In this document: one piece after another, positions 1 through 9,880 of the stretch
Layout of the letters: every line of letters starts with the position of its first letter
Position numbering within the stretch: the stretch's first letter is position 1
Assembly (NCBI GenBank): GCA_021208685.1
Contig: JAJOJJ010000018.1
Location: forward strand, 62,001-126,000
Length of the DNA stretch: 64,000 nucleotides
From: Saccharospirillaceae bacterium
Lineage (GTDB): Bacteria; Pseudomonadota; Gammaproteobacteria; Pseudomonadales; Oceanobacteraceae
Direction: 5' to 3'
The notes under the pieces: model-generated
What the model was told of the DNA's origin: nothing
Database searches by the model: none
The model's input: only the letters and a program-made list of their open reading frames with translations
Program-made: the position numbers and the translations under genes

Positions 1-227
1 AGCAGCTCTTTTTCAAGAATCAACAAATCAGGCGTCTGTGAAGGTTCTTCCAGCCAGTCGTAAAGCTGTGAACGATTGATAGCACCGGCCACACACATCT
101 CAGCTGCCAGCAGATCGCCCAACTGGGCCTGAACCGCAAGGGTTTCCGCAGCAATGATGACCAAAGGCTGACTGGGCATAAACTCGGCTTCCTGACTATT
201 CCACATACAACGCACTCTGACGGTCAT
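1..227 (-). CDS. Response-regulator-like protein, N-terminal fragment
   Basis: The reverse strand opens an ATG at 227 with a GAGG seven bases upstream and stays open to the window edge (75 codons). After a short polar leader, a hydrophobic beta-strand (PLVIIAAETLAVQAQL) is followed by helix and a second strand (DLLILE). This spacing resembles a receiver domain or a degenerate one without the usual acidic pair. An alternative start is the ATG at 179. The gene continues outside the window, so the output domain and function cannot be told. It is divergent from the glucosaminidase gene. Confidence 0.5.
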   Translation of the reverse strand, partial: MTVRVRCMWNSQEAEFMPSQPLVIIAAETLAVQAQLGDLLAAEMCVAGAINRSQLYDWLEEPSQTPDLLILEKEL

Positions 228-403
228 TCGTGCGCCTCTTTTCGGTTATCGGCAAGAATACACCAAAGCGTACAGGCCATAACAAAAAATAACTGGACGA
301 CCAACATACGACAATATCCTGACTTGAATATCCGTTACTGATGCCAATTAAATGATCATGCGGCGGCCGATGCTTCTTCGCGTTCAGGGACTGGGGGAAA
401 TGC

Positions 404-1255
404 GTGAACTTCGCTAAACTTGGGGCAGGTTTTCTAAAAAAATCAGTTTCTTACATGCCAAAGTACATAGTATTGATTATCTGCCTCGGATTACTGGGTT
501 GTGACCGTGTGGCCACACCGGAATCAGACACGAAAAACGCCAGCGCACAACTGCCAGTACTGCCCGACTTCAGTGCTTATGACGATGTCAAAGAAAAGAA
601 AAAAGCCTTTTTTTCGTATCTGCTGCCTCTGATTGAAGAAGCCAACACCCGAATTATTGCTGAGCGGCAGGTCGTCGAAAGATGGTATCTGGCGCCCGAT
701 GAGCTGAGCGACCGTGACCGCGATACGTTGCAGGAACTGCTGATCAAATATCGCGTCAACACCGACGACGAAGATGAGCAGAAAGCACTGCTGTTGCTGC
801 GGGTTAACACCATTCCGCCGTCTCTGGTGCTGGCTCAGGCAGCCAATGAATCGGCCTGGGGCACCTCGCGCTTCGCTCAGGAAGGCAACAATCTCTTTGG
901 TCAGTGGTGTTTCCGCGAGGGCTGCGGACTGGTCCCCGAAGCCCGGGGGGGGAGCTCACGCCATGAAGTTCGTGCCTTTGAATCACCCCTGGAATCGGTG
1001 GAAAGCTACATGCGTAACCTGAACAGCCATCCGCGCTACCGTGAGTTGCGTGAATTGCGCCAACAAGAGATCGAGCAACAGGGTTATGCCAGTGGCGAAA
1101 CGCTGACGCAAGGCCTGCATGGCTACTCCAGCCGTGGTCAGGAGTATATTGATGAAATTCGTAATATGATTGAATTCAACGAACTGAACCGCTTTGATCA
1201 GCCGCAATCCCGGGAAAACGTCCCTGCCGATCAGCAACCAGTACCCAGGGGGTAA
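404..1255 (+). CDS. Bax-like glucosaminidase lipoprotein
   Basis: This is a peptidoglycan-directed protein of the Bax/mannosyl-glycoprotein endo-beta-N-acetylglucosaminidase family, length about as in E. coli Bax. A hydrophobic leader ends in a lipobox (LLGC, residues 30-33), so it is probably lipid-anchored. The glucosaminidase core runs from about residue 135 to 245, with LAQAANESAWGTSRFA holding the family's conserved glutamate, then NNLFGQWCF and a Y-M-NLN-H-Y segment. The start is uncertain: GTG at 404 has a GGGGGA five bases upstream, while the internal ATG at 455 gives a shorter leader but has no Shine-Dalgarno. The PilZ gene begins just after the stop. Confidence 0.85.
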   Translation: MNFAKLGAGFLKKSVSYMPKYIVLIICLGLLGCDRVATPESDTKNASAQLPVLPDFSAYDDVKEKKKAFFSYLLPLIEEANTRIIAERQVVERWYLAPDELSDRDRDTLQELLIKYRVNTDDEDEQKALLLLRVNTIPPSLVLAQAANESAWGTSRFAQEGNNLFGQWCFREGCGLVPEARGGSSRHEVRAFESPLESVESYMRNLNSHPRYRELRELRQQEIEQQGYASGETLTQGLHGYSSRGQEYIDEIRNMIEFNELNRFDQPQSRENVPADQQPVPRG

Positions 1256-1256
1256 T

Positions 1257-1631
1257 GTGCAAGCCAATGAACGACGCTTCCGTCAACGCTACGATGCCTC
1301 ACCACTGAAGCTGGAAATCCGCATGCTGAACCTGTTTGGCCAGCCGAAAAAAGCCCATATGGCCATCGCCCGGGATTTTGCCATCGGTGGTATCGCCATC
1401 CTATCCCCGCTGAAAATGAAGGTTGGCAAACGCTTACTGATCAGCATCGAGAGCCGTGACCACCGCCTGCAATCCATTCCGGCCATTGTCATCCGTGCAG
1501 AAGTCAGTGAAGGTGACTACCTCTACGCCCTCAAATTTGCCATGGGCCAACTGCCGGAAGTTGCCAGCCGCGGTGCTTACACCGTTTTGCAACGTCTTGA
1601 AGTTAGCCTGAAATCGGCAACCCCGGCCTGA
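1257..1631 (+). CDS. PilZ-domain protein
   Basis: A 124-residue single-domain protein of the PilZ type, the c-di-GMP-binding fold. Near the N-terminus it has an arginine-rich stretch (RRFRQRYD) matching the RxxxR element, and about 30 residues later DFAIGGI in place of the D/NxSxxG element, so the serine is replaced. Binding is therefore plausible but not certain. I chose the GTG at 1257 because an AGGGGG sits directly upstream; a longer reading from 1194 would overlap the glucosaminidase gene by 62 bases. It is probably co-transcribed with that gene. Confidence 0.75.
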   Translation: MQANERRFRQRYDASPLKLEIRMLNLFGQPKKAHMAIARDFAIGGIAILSPLKMKVGKRLLISIESRDHRLQSIPAIVIRAEVSEGDYLYALKFAMGQLPEVASRGAYTVLQRLEVSLKSATPA

Positions 1632-1666
1632 GCCGGGCATACACATTCTCAAGCAAGGAATCCGCT

Positions 1667-2851
1667 GTGAATCAATCTGTACTTGTTATTAACTGCGGCA
1701 GCTCATCCATCAAGTTTGCCCTCTACGCCCATCTGGACGAACCGGCACCACACCTCACCGCACTGGCTGAGCGCCTGAATGAACAGGAGCCAAGCATCCG
1801 CATTCAGGGTGCCGTTGAATATCACCGGACGCTGGCCTCAGGGGCTGGTCACAAAGAGGCGTTACTGGCCTTTATCGAATCCTGTCACACTCATCTGCAA
1901 AACCTGAAAGGCATTGGCCACCGGGTTGTGCACGGTGGTGAACTGTTTCATGCCAGTACCCTCATCGATGACGAACAGCAACAACGCCTTGCAACCCTGT
2001 CACCACTGGCACCCCTGCATAATCCGCTCAACGTGCTTGGCATTGAATTATGCCGCGAACTGTTCGGTGATGTTCCTCAGGTCGCGGTCTTTGATACCGC
2101 CTTTCACCAGACACTGAGCGAACAGGCTTATCTGTACGGCGTACCCTATGACTGGTATGAACAGGATGCGGTGCGGCGCTACGGTTTCCACGGCACAAGC
2201 TACCGCTATGTGGTGGAAGAAACGGCACGCCGTCTGAAAAAGAAACCGGAAGACTGCAATCTGCTGATTGCTCATCTGGGTAATGGCTGCAGCGCTGCCG
2301 CCGTGCTCTGCGGCCGCTCCGTCGACAGCTCAATGGGACTGACGCCACTGGAAGGCCTGATCATGGGTTCTCGTTGCGGCGATATCGACCCGGGCCTGAT
2401 TGAGCACATGCAACGCAGCCGTGGCCTGTCACTGGAGCAAACCATGCGTGACCTGAACCGTAACAGCGGCCTTAAGGGACTGTCCGGCCTCAGTAACGAT
2501 ATGCGCACCCTTCTGGCTGCCGAAGCCGAAGGCCATGAGGGCGCACGCCGGGCAATTCAGGTGTTCTGCTTCCGTGTTGCCCGTCAGTTTTCAGCGCTGG
2601 CAACCTCACTGCCAACCATTGATGCGGTGGTATTTACCGGAGGCATCGGCGAACACGCGGCGCCGGTACGCCAGCGTATTCTGGCGGCCTGGCGTTTCAT
2701 GAACTTCCGTCTCGACAGCGATCTGAACAACCGCCATGGCGATGATCTGGGACGTATCAGCCAGCCAGGCTCACCACTGGTGCTGGTGATTCCTACGTCC
2801 GAAGAACGCATGATTGCGCTCGATACCTATCAACTGATTGCTGCGAACTGA
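1667..2851 (+). CDS. ackA: Acetate kinase
   Basis: Cytoplasmic acetate kinase, interconverting acetate plus ATP and acetyl phosphate plus ADP. The 394-residue length is normal. Signature segments are present in order: NCGSSSIKFALY near residue 9, GHRVVHGG near 84, GFHGTSY near 173 and FTGGIGEHA near 324. The GTG start has AAGGA at a seven-base spacing. It lies directly before pta, giving the acetyl-CoA/acetate overflow pathway, and the following acyltransferase gene is probably in the same transcript. Confidence 0.97.
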   Translation: MNQSVLVINCGSSSIKFALYAHLDEPAPHLTALAERLNEQEPSIRIQGAVEYHRTLASGAGHKEALLAFIESCHTHLQNLKGIGHRVVHGGELFHASTLIDDEQQQRLATLSPLAPLHNPLNVLGIELCRELFGDVPQVAVFDTAFHQTLSEQAYLYGVPYDWYEQDAVRRYGFHGTSYRYVVEETARRLKKKPEDCNLLIAHLGNGCSAAAVLCGRSVDSSMGLTPLEGLIMGSRCGDIDPGLIEHMQRSRGLSLEQTMRDLNRNSGLKGLSGLSNDMRTLLAAEAEGHEGARRAIQVFCFRVARQFSALATSLPTIDAVVFTGGIGEHAAPVRQRILAAWRFMNFRLDSDLNNRHGDDLGRISQPGSPLVLVIPTSEERMIALDTYQLIAAN

Positions 2852-2858
2852 GCCTCTG

Positions 2859-4976
2859 ATGATCAACATCTTTATTGCCCCAACCGGTCTGGAAAGTGGC
2901 CTGACCACCATCAGCCTGGGCCTGATCCGTGCCCTGGATGCACAGGGCCTGAAGGTAGGCTTTGTCAAACCGGTTGCTCCCGGCTATGCCGCCAGTGAAC
3001 GCTCCAGTCATCTCGTGCGCACCGTTCTGCATCTGACGACACCGGATCCGATGCATCTGAATCTGGTGCAGCAGCGCATCAGCGACGGCATGCTCGACCG
3101 CGTACTGGAAGATGTCATCGCCCTGCATGATGAAGTCAGCCGTGACTGCGATGTGGTGCTGATCGAAGGTCTGGTGCCTGACCGCAGCGAACCCTACACC
3201 GCCAAACTCAATGCCGAAATGGCTAAAGCGCTCAATGCTGAAGTGGTTCTGGTTGCCAGTGGCCGCAATCGCAGCCCGGCTCAGATTCAGGCCGAACTGA
3301 AGTTGCAAACCGGCATTTTTGGTGGCGCACAGGCCAATCTGATGGGCTGCATTATCAACAAAGCCGGAAAAGCACCCGCCCAGCAGGTGATTCCGTCCGG
3401 CGAGCTGGTGTCGCAGGATGCCGGTTTCAGCCAGCAGGAACAGGATGCTTTCTGGCAAATCAGCATGAAACACTGTCCGGTACTGGGGGTTATTCCCTGG
3501 AAAGCCGAACTGGTCAGCCCACGCATACTCGATATTGCCCGCGCACTGAATACACAGACCCTGCATGAAGGCGAGCCGGAACGGCGGGTACTGCGCATTG
3601 CGCTCTGCGCCCGGACGCTGGGCAATATGGTGGATGTATTGCGTCCCGGTACGCTCATTGTAACCCCCGGCGACCGTGACGATATTATTGTGGCGGCGGC
3701 CATGGCAGCCAGCAGCGGTATTCCTCTGGCCGGACTGCTGCTGACCAGCGGACTAAAGCCCGGCGAGCAGGTCATCAATCTCTGTCGTCCGGCATTGCAG
3801 ACCGGTATTCCGGTTCTGCAAACCGATATGGATACCTTTACCACCGCACAGCAACTGACCCGCATGGACACCCATGTATCCATTGATGATGTCGACCGTG
3901 TTCAGCACATCATGGCGACCGTCGCTGAGCACCTGAATATTCCGGTACTGATGGAACGTCTGGGCCAGCCTCACGCTTCACGCCTCAGTCCGGCAGCCTT
4001 CCGCTATCAGATTGTTGCCAAAGCGCGTTCCGCACAAAAGCGTATCGTACTGCCAGAAGGTGAAGAGCCCCGCACCATTCAGGCGGCAGCAATCTGTCAG
4101 CAACGCGGTATCGCCCAGTGTGTCCTGCTCGGCGACCCGGAACGAATCCACCAGATTGCCCAGGCCAATGAGGTCGAGCTGCCGGAAGGTCTGCAGATTA
4201 TTGAACCGGCCAGTGTGCGCGCCAATTACGTCGCCGGCATGGTCGAGCTGCGCAAACACAAACAGCTGACCGAACCGATGGCACTGGCGCAGCTTGAAGA
4301 CAACGTCGTGCTGGGGACCATGATGCTGGCGCTGGACGAAGTCGACGGTCTGGTCTCCGGTGCCATTCATACCACCGCCAATACCATCCGCCCGGCGCTG
4401 CAGCTGATTAAAACAGCCCCCGGCGCCAGACTTGTTTCTTCGGTCTTTTTTATGGGCTTACCGGATCAGGTTCTGGTGTATGGCGACTGTGCCGTTAACC
4501 CTGATCCGAACGCCGAAGAGCTGGCCGATATCGCCATGCAGAGCGCTGATTCCGCCATTGCCATGGGCATTCCGGCGCGCATCGCCATGCTCAGTTACAG
4601 TACCGGTAAATCCGGCAGCGGTGCCGATGTGGAAAAAGTTCGCAAGGCAACAGAACTGGTGCAACAGCAGCGTCCTGAATTGCTGATTGACGGGCCATTG
4701 CAGTACGATGCGGCAACCACAGCAAGTGTGGCGCGCAGCAAAGCACCGGACAGCCCGGTCGCTGGGCAGGCAACCGTGCTGGTATTCCCTGACCTGAATA
4801 CGGGTAATACCACCTATAAAGCCGTACAGCGCAGCGCCAACGTCATCAGCATCGGGCCGATGCTGCAGGGACTGGCCAAACCGGTGAATGATTTGTCCCG
4901 TGGCGCACTGATCGAAGATATTGTTTACACCATCGCCCTCACCGCGATTCAGTCACAACATAATAAAGGAAAATAA
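2859..4976 (+). CDS. pta: Phosphate acetyltransferase
   Basis: Long (705-residue) proteobacterial phosphotransacetylase, converting acetyl-CoA and phosphate to acetyl phosphate, which AckA then uses. The N-terminal third is the P-loop/CobQ-like domain (APTGLESGLTT near residue 6), followed by a DRTGG-like linker. The catalytic PTA domain fills the last ~320 residues, starting at KRIVLPEGEEPRT. The ATG at 2859 is preferred over the one at 2838 because it aligns with the E. coli N-terminus and leaves no overlap with ackA (stop at 2851). Confidence 0.97.
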   Translation: MINIFIAPTGLESGLTTISLGLIRALDAQGLKVGFVKPVAPGYAASERSSHLVRTVLHLTTPDPMHLNLVQQRISDGMLDRVLEDVIALHDEVSRDCDVVLIEGLVPDRSEPYTAKLNAEMAKALNAEVVLVASGRNRSPAQIQAELKLQTGIFGGAQANLMGCIINKAGKAPAQQVIPSGELVSQDAGFSQQEQDAFWQISMKHCPVLGVIPWKAELVSPRILDIARALNTQTLHEGEPERRVLRIALCARTLGNMVDVLRPGTLIVTPGDRDDIIVAAAMAASSGIPLAGLLLTSGLKPGEQVINLCRPALQTGIPVLQTDMDTFTTAQQLTRMDTHVSIDDVDRVQHIMATVAEHLNIPVLMERLGQPHASRLSPAAFRYQIVAKARSAQKRIVLPEGEEPRTIQAAAICQQRGIAQCVLLGDPERIHQIAQANEVELPEGLQIIEPASVRANYVAGMVELRKHKQLTEPMALAQLEDNVVLGTMMLALDEVDGLVSGAIHTTANTIRPALQLIKTAPGARLVSSVFFMGLPDQVLVYGDCAVNPDPNAEELADIAMQSADSAIAMGIPARIAMLSYSTGKSGSGADVEKVRKATELVQQQRPELLIDGPLQYDAATTASVARSKAPDSPVAGQATVLVFPDLNTGNTTYKAVQRSANVISIGPMLQGLAKPVNDLSRGALIEDIVYTIALTAIQSQHNKGK

Positions 4977-4979
4977 TAA

Positions 4980-5864
4980 ATGCCTGCGGTTCTTACCGGT
5001 GCTATTGCCAGCCTGCTGTTATTGATCAACATCCTCTTCTGGTGCTCCCTGTTGTTCATTTTCACCTTTGTGAAAATCATTATCCCCGTGCCATTAGTGC
5101 GAAAAGGCGTTACCGCAATACTGACCAGCATTGCCAATGCCTGGGTCAGCTGCAATTCAGGCTGGATGATGCTCACCCAGAAAATGAACTGGAATATTCA
5201 GCGCCCGGCCAACCTGGATAAAAAGGGCTGGTATTTTGTTGTCAGTAATCATCAGAGCTGGGTAGATATTATTGTGCTGCAACATGCACTCAACGGCCGC
5301 ATTCCGCTGCTGAAGTTTTTCCTGAAGCAGGAGCTGATCCGTGTCCCGGTCATGGGAGCCGCGTGGTGGGCACTCGACTTCCCGTTTATGAAACGTTACA
5401 GCAAAGCGTATCTGGAAAAGCATCCGGAAAAACGCGGGCAGGATCTGGCAACCACCCGTAAAGCCTGCGCTAAATTCCGTGAAATGCCGACCAGCGTGAT
5501 GAATTTTCTTGAAGGAACACGCTTTACCCAACGCAAACACGACGAGCAGGATTCTCCTTTCCGCCACCTGCTCAAACCCAAGGCTGGTGGAATGGCCTTC
5601 GCCATGAACGCCATGGGGAATCAGTTCCGCTCCATTCTGGACGTCACCATTCACTATCCGGATGGTATTCCGACCTTCTGGGATTTTTTACAGGGCAAAA
5701 TGCAGCGTTGCACTGTGATTATTAACGAAAAGCCGATTCCGGAAGCATTGCTGGATGGTGACTACGAAAATGACGACACCTACCGCCTGCACTTCCAGCA
5801 ATGGGTTCAAATGCTGTGGGAAGAAAAAGACCGTCAGCTGGATGCCCTGCATAACGGCCGCTGA
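4980..5864 (+). CDS. YihG-type 1-acyl-glycerol-3-phosphate acyltransferase
   Basis: A 294-residue member of the PlsC acyltransferase superfamily, closest in layout to E. coli YihG. One or two hydrophobic segments occupy residues ~5-40, so the enzyme should be at the inner membrane. Acyltransferase motif I is intact (NHQSWVD near residue 90) and motif III reads FLEGTRFT near 174. It would transfer an acyl chain to lysophosphatidic acid or a related acceptor. It starts three bases after pta, which argues for co-transcription with ackA-pta. Confidence 0.88.
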   Translation: MPAVLTGAIASLLLLINILFWCSLLFIFTFVKIIIPVPLVRKGVTAILTSIANAWVSCNSGWMMLTQKMNWNIQRPANLDKKGWYFVVSNHQSWVDIIVLQHALNGRIPLLKFFLKQELIRVPVMGAAWWALDFPFMKRYSKAYLEKHPEKRGQDLATTRKACAKFREMPTSVMNFLEGTRFTQRKHDEQDSPFRHLLKPKAGGMAFAMNAMGNQFRSILDVTIHYPDGIPTFWDFLQGKMQRCTVIINEKPIPEALLDGDYENDDTYRLHFQQWVQMLWEEKDRQLDALHNGR

Positions 5865-5888
5865 TCGATCAGAACGCTGTCCGCAACC

Positions 5889-7151
5889 TCAGGCCGCCGC
5901 AACACAATTGCGGCCCTGCTCTTTCGCCTGATACAACGCACGGTCGGCACTGCGCAGTAAATCATCACTGCTGCTGTCCGCTTGCGGAATCATACTCGCC
6001 ACACCCGCACTGATGGTTGCAACCGAGTGTCCTGATACGGCATGAGGGATAGCTAACGCCACAACGCTTTCCCGGATTTTCTCCGCCATATAGGTCGCTT
6101 CAGCCAACGCCGTATCCGGCAGAATAATAATGAACTCTTCCCCGCCGTAACGGGCACACAAATCTCCCGGACGCTGGCAAAACGCTGTCATTGCCTGAGC
6201 AATATCGCGCAAGCAACGATCCCCCTGCTGATGGCCATAATGGTCGTTATAATCTTTGAAATTATCGATATCGATCATAATAAGAGCCAATGGCCGCTGC
6301 GCACGCAGGCACCGGCGCCATTCACTGACAAGGCATTCTTCCAGATAACGGCGGTTTGCAATGCCGGTCAGACTGTCGGTGGTCGACAACAGATGCAACC
6401 GTCGCGTCAGATACTGCAAGCGCTCCGCTTCCAGCGCCAGCAGACGGTTTTTCATATAATCGCTGCGCGCTGAAGACTCAATAGCATACGCCAGATAGCC
6501 CCCCATACCGATCAGCAACAGCCAGAAAAGTACAAAAAGCGGCATGAAAATAGTAATAATGCCACTCAATTCAGGACTGAGCGGCGGAGCATCACTGAAC
6601 AACAGCATGACCACGTAGCACGCCAGCAGCGAAACAGAAACAACCAGCATCGCACGATAACTCAGCCGCAACGCTACGAGTGCAAACACCTGAATAGGCA
6701 CAAGACCTAAGTGATAGGCATATTTTAATGCGCCAGGGATTAATTGAATAAAAAAGATCACCGACAATCCCGCCAGAAAAATACCTGCGGCAGCTACCGG
6801 AACCATGTTGGCGGCAAAGCGTGAGCGTGGTACCCACCAAAGCAAACAAAACATGGTGACGGTTATCAGAAAACGGCAGATAAAAATCAGATTGGCATTG
6901 TCTCCGCCAAGATAAAAATCTGACCAGGAAAACCCCAGATAAAACAGCAGCCCGCCAATAATAATTTTCTGATCAATTTCCAGAAAACGCTGATTGCGGA
7001 ATTCCAGATAGCGTTGTTCCAGCCGTCCGGGAAATCGCAAATGCTGACGTTCCCGGTCAAGTATGCCGGAGAGGATATTGATCTGTTCCTCTACTCGCTT
7101 TAAGGTGTCACTGTCTTGCTGACTGCTGATATTTGGCACTGGTTCTCCCAT
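5889..7151 (-). CDS. Membrane diguanylate cyclase (GGDEF)
   Basis: About 420 residues: a soluble N-terminal stretch, roughly six hydrophobic segments over residues ~70-230, then a GGDEF domain. The active-site loop reads RYGGEEF, so catalysis is expected, and RPGD placed five residues before it is a well-formed inhibitory I-site. It would make c-di-GMP in response to an unknown membrane or environmental cue. I take the ATG at 7151; the longer reading from 7193 uses TTG without a ribosome site. It is divergent from cysK, convergent with the acyltransferase gene. Confidence 0.9.
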   Translation of the reverse strand: MGEPVPNISSQQDSDTLKRVEEQINILSGILDRERQHLRFPGRLEQRYLEFRNQRFLEIDQKIIIGGLLFYLGFSWSDFYLGGDNANLIFICRFLITVTMFCLLWWVPRSRFAANMVPVAAAGIFLAGLSVIFFIQLIPGALKYAYHLGLVPIQVFALVALRLSYRAMLVVSVSLLACYVVMLLFSDAPPLSPELSGIITIFMPLFVLFWLLLIGMGGYLAYAIESSARSDYMKNRLLALEAERLQYLTRRLHLLSTTDSLTGIANRRYLEECLVSEWRRCLRAQRPLALIMIDIDNFKDYNDHYGHQQGDRCLRDIAQAMTAFCQRPGDLCARYGGEEFIIILPDTALAEATYMAEKIRESVVALAIPHAVSGHSVATISAGVASMIPQADSSSDDLLRSADRALYQAKEQGRNCVAAA

Positions 7152-7277
7152 ACCCCGAATACCGGGCAAACAGAATCTCCCAGAATACGGCAAAGCTGAA
7201 GTTATTTTTTGTCACATAAGACACGTTATCTGCAACTCAGACAATATCCTGTCACGCTAAGTTACCCACGAGGTTTT

Positions 7278-8228
7278 ATGAAGGTTTTCGACGATATCAG
7301 CCAATCCATCGGCAATACGCCGCTGGTACGCATCCGCCACCTGACCGAGCATCCGGCCATCTATGCCAAGCTGGAAAACCGCAATCCGGCGCATTCGGTA
7401 AAATGTCGCATTGGTGCCAATATGATCTGGCAGGCAGAGCAGGATGGCATCCTCAAACCCGGCATGGAAATCGTCGAACCCACCAGTGGTAATACCGGCA
7501 TTGCACTCTCATTTGTCGGCGCGGCACGGGGCTATAAAGTGACCCTTACCATGCCGGAAACCATGAGTATTGAGCGCCGTAAAGTGATGATGGCACTGGG
7601 AGCCAAACTGGTGCTGACCGAGGGTGCCAAGGGAATGAAAGGCGCTGTCGAAGCAGCAGAAAAGCTGGTGGCCGAAGCGCCGGAACAACGCATTATGCTG
7701 CAGCAGTTCAACAACCCGGCCAACCCGGCAATTCACGAAAAGACCACCGGCCCTGAAATCTGGAACGATACTGACGGACAGGTGGATGTGGTCGTTGCCG
7801 GTGTCGGTACCGGCGGTACAATCAGCGGTATATCGCGCTTTATCAAACAGCATAAAGCCATCATCTCGGTGGCGGTTGAACCTGCGGCCTCGCCGATTAT
7901 CAGCCAGACTCTGGCTGGCGAAGCCATCAGCCCCGGTCCGCATAAAATTCAGGGAATCGGCGCCAATTTCATTCCCGGCAACCTTGATCTGAGCATGATT
8001 GACCGGGTCGAACAGGTGGATAACGACGCCGCCATGGCGATGGCGCACGCACTCATGTCAAAAGAAGGCATTCTGGCGGGTATTTCCTGCGGTGCTGCGA
8101 TGGTCGCGGCCTTACGGCTGGCCGAAGAAGACGCCTTTAAAGATAAAAAAATCGTGGTCATTCTGCCGGACTCCGGTGAGCGTTACCTGACCTCTCCATT
8201 GTTTGAAGGTTTCTTTGATAATAAGTAA
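7278..8228 (+). CDS. cysK: Cysteine synthase A (O-acetylserine sulfhydrylase)
   Basis: PLP enzyme making cysteine from O-acetylserine and sulfide. The 316-residue protein follows E. coli CysK closely: PLP lysine K42 in SVKCRIG, the substrate loop TSGNTGIAL, the phosphate-binding [10 protein letters not shown] and the C-terminal PDSGERYL. The CysK-type sequence separates it from CysM. The ATG at 7278 has GAGG five bases upstream; an upstream in-frame start at 7209 has none. The downstream AlkB-like frame overlaps or nearly overlaps its 3' end depending on its start. Confidence 0.95.
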   Translation: MKVFDDISQSIGNTPLVRIRHLTEHPAIYAKLENRNPAHSVKCRIGANMIWQAEQDGILKPGMEIVEPTSGNTGIALSFVGAARGYKVTLTMPETMSIERRKVMMALGAKLVLTEGAKGMKGAVEAAEKLVAEAPEQRIMLQQFNNPANPAIHEKTTGPEIWNDTDGQVDVVVAGVGTGGTISGISRFIKQHKAIISVAVEPAASPIISQTLAGEAISPGPHKIQGIGANFIPGNLDLSMIDRVEQVDNDAAMAMAHALMSKEGILAGISCGAAMVAALRLAEEDAFKDKKIVVILPDSGERYLTSPLFEGFFDNK

Positions 8229-8244
8229 CCCGCAACCATCGCCC

Positions 8245-8844
8245 GTGTGGCGGCTCCGGCCGGAGCCGCCCGAAATACTGCTCGATGGCCTGCTGCACTA
8301 TTATCCGTCCCTGTTTGACCCGCTTCAGGCTGACATCCTTTACCAGCAATTGCTGCAGGAAATTCCCTGGCAAGCAGGTCGTGTGTTTATTTACGGCCGG
8401 GAGCATGTCATTCCACGCCTGCAGTCCTGGCATGGGGAGCCCGGAATAAGCTACACCTATTCCGGCAAAACACTGGTGGCCAACGCCTGGACGCCGACGC
8501 TGGCCAGCCTTTGCCAAATGCTCAATCAACGTCTGGGTCTGCACTTAAATGCGGTGCTGTGCAATCTGTACCGCAACGGTCACGATTGTATGGGATGGCA
8601 TGCGGATGACGAAAAAGAACTGGGGGATAATCCGCAAATACTGTCCGTCAGTCTTGGTGCAGAGCGGGACTTTGCCCTGCGGCCAACAGGCAGCCGTCGC
8701 CAAAGCGGGATTCTGCGACTGGCTAGCGGCAGCCTTTTGGATATGCGTCCTGGAATGCAGAAACACTGGCAGCACAGCCTGCCCAAGCGAGCAGGCATCC
8801 AGCAGCCGCGTATTAATCTGACATTCCGTACGCTGTATCCATAA
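8245..8844 (+). CDS. AlkB-like 2-oxoglutarate/Fe(II) dioxygenase
   Basis: About 200 residues of the AlkB family, closest in style to the ALKBH2/3-like bacterial proteins that oxidatively remove alkyl lesions from DNA or RNA. The iron triad is visible: H and D in GWHADDEKEL, and the distal H in KHWQHSLPK; the 2-oxoglutarate arginine is in RINLTFR near the C-terminus. A nucleotide-pocket region NLYRNGHDCMGWH precedes it. The start is uncertain: GTG at 8245 or TTG at 8203, both inside or touching cysK, neither with a good ribosome site. Confidence 0.85.
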   Translation: MWRLRPEPPEILLDGLLHYYPSLFDPLQADILYQQLLQEIPWQAGRVFIYGREHVIPRLQSWHGEPGISYTYSGKTLVANAWTPTLASLCQMLNQRLGLHLNAVLCNLYRNGHDCMGWHADDEKELGDNPQILSVSLGAERDFALRPTGSRRQSGILRLASGSLLDMRPGMQKHWQHSLPKRAGIQQPRINLTFRTLYP

Positions 8845-8857
8845 CATCCGAAGCCAA

Positions 8858-9874
8858 TTAATCATTGGCAATAACGGACTCCAGCCGGAACATAATGACG
8901 GGGGTCGTTGCATAATCCTTCTCACGATCCCAGATAAACTCCGGCGCCAGTTCGGCAAAAACCCAATTACTGTAGATCTGGCGACGGTAACGCACACCCG
9001 CGCTGTAAGAATAAAAAGTGGCATCAAACTCGCTGTCACCGGCTGCTCCTGCCACAAAACCAAGCGCCGCTTTACGGCTCAGCTCGTGATAAAGACCGGC
9101 ATCGTAAGATAACTTGAAAAACTCATCATTTAACAAATAACCGGCCTTAGCATTAATACGGAATAATTTTTCCGTATTAATCGGATAATCCATCTGCAAA
9201 CGTGTTTCTTCGCCCCATCCATCCAACGCAAAATAAAAAACGGTTTGAGTGGCCTTAAGCTCCCACTCCGACAAATAGGCATAACGCCGCGCACGAAAGC
9301 GTACAAATGGATTAGGAGGAACCCCCCAGCGAATACCGGCATCAAGGTTTGTTTTCCATTGATCGGATTCTTTGATAATAAAACGCAGGGCCGCGGTATA
9401 GTTTACGTTTTCAATACTCTCAATAGGATCTGCTTCACGGCTATCCTCATCTTCCGAATCCAGCAGTAAATTCAGCCGCTCATTCGTGTTCGGTAAAACC
9501 AGTTTCACACTCAGGCCGAATTTATAATCGACCGGATCACCCAATACCCGCCGCGTATAAAGCGATAATTTGGCACGACTGCCTTTAACGTCATCGTCGG
9601 TAATATTTTCACTGAAGAAGGAATCAACAAAAAACGAATCAATATTACCGGACAGACGGTTGAGATAACTGGCCAGCCAGTCTTTGGAACGATCCAGCAT
9701 GGCCTGATCAATCGTGGTTTGAGCTGTGTACTCCGTATTCTGATATTCCGGTGCTGTCTGGCCGGGGACAATAAGCGCTTCAGAGTCACCCTGCAAATAC
9801 GGTTCGGGCGTCAGGGCCTGAGCAGGCGCGGTCGCCATCGCAGAAAACAGTACCAGCCATCCTTGCCAGCTCAT
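8858..9874 (-). CDS. Putative outer-membrane beta-barrel protein, unknown function
   Basis: A 338-residue protein with a clear signal peptide (hydrophobic to A-Q-A, residues ~1-20). The mature part has many short alternating strands with aromatic ends (for example YKFGLSVKLVLP, TLYSRAGV-like patterns, AYLSEWELKATQTVFYFALDGW), which suggests an outer-membrane barrel. I do not recognise a named family. It begins seven bases after the fieF stop, with its GAGG ribosome site next to that stop codon, so it is probably co-expressed with the metal exporter gene. No function is claimed. Confidence 0.7.
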   Translation of the reverse strand: MSWQGWLVLFSAMATAPAQALTPEPYLQGDSEALIVPGQTAPEYQNTEYTAQTTIDQAMLDRSKDWLASYLNRLSGNIDSFFVDSFFSENITDDDVKGSRAKLSLYTRRVLGDPVDYKFGLSVKLVLPNTNERLNLLLDSEDEDSREADPIESIENVNYTAALRFIIKESDQWKTNLDAGIRWGVPPNPFVRFRARRYAYLSEWELKATQTVFYFALDGWGEETRLQMDYPINTEKLFRINAKAGYLLNDEFFKLSYDAGLYHELSRKAALGFVAGAAGDSEFDATFYSYSAGVRYRRQIYSNWVFAELAPEFIWDREKDYATTPVIMFRLESVIAND

Positions 9875-9880
9875 CCAACC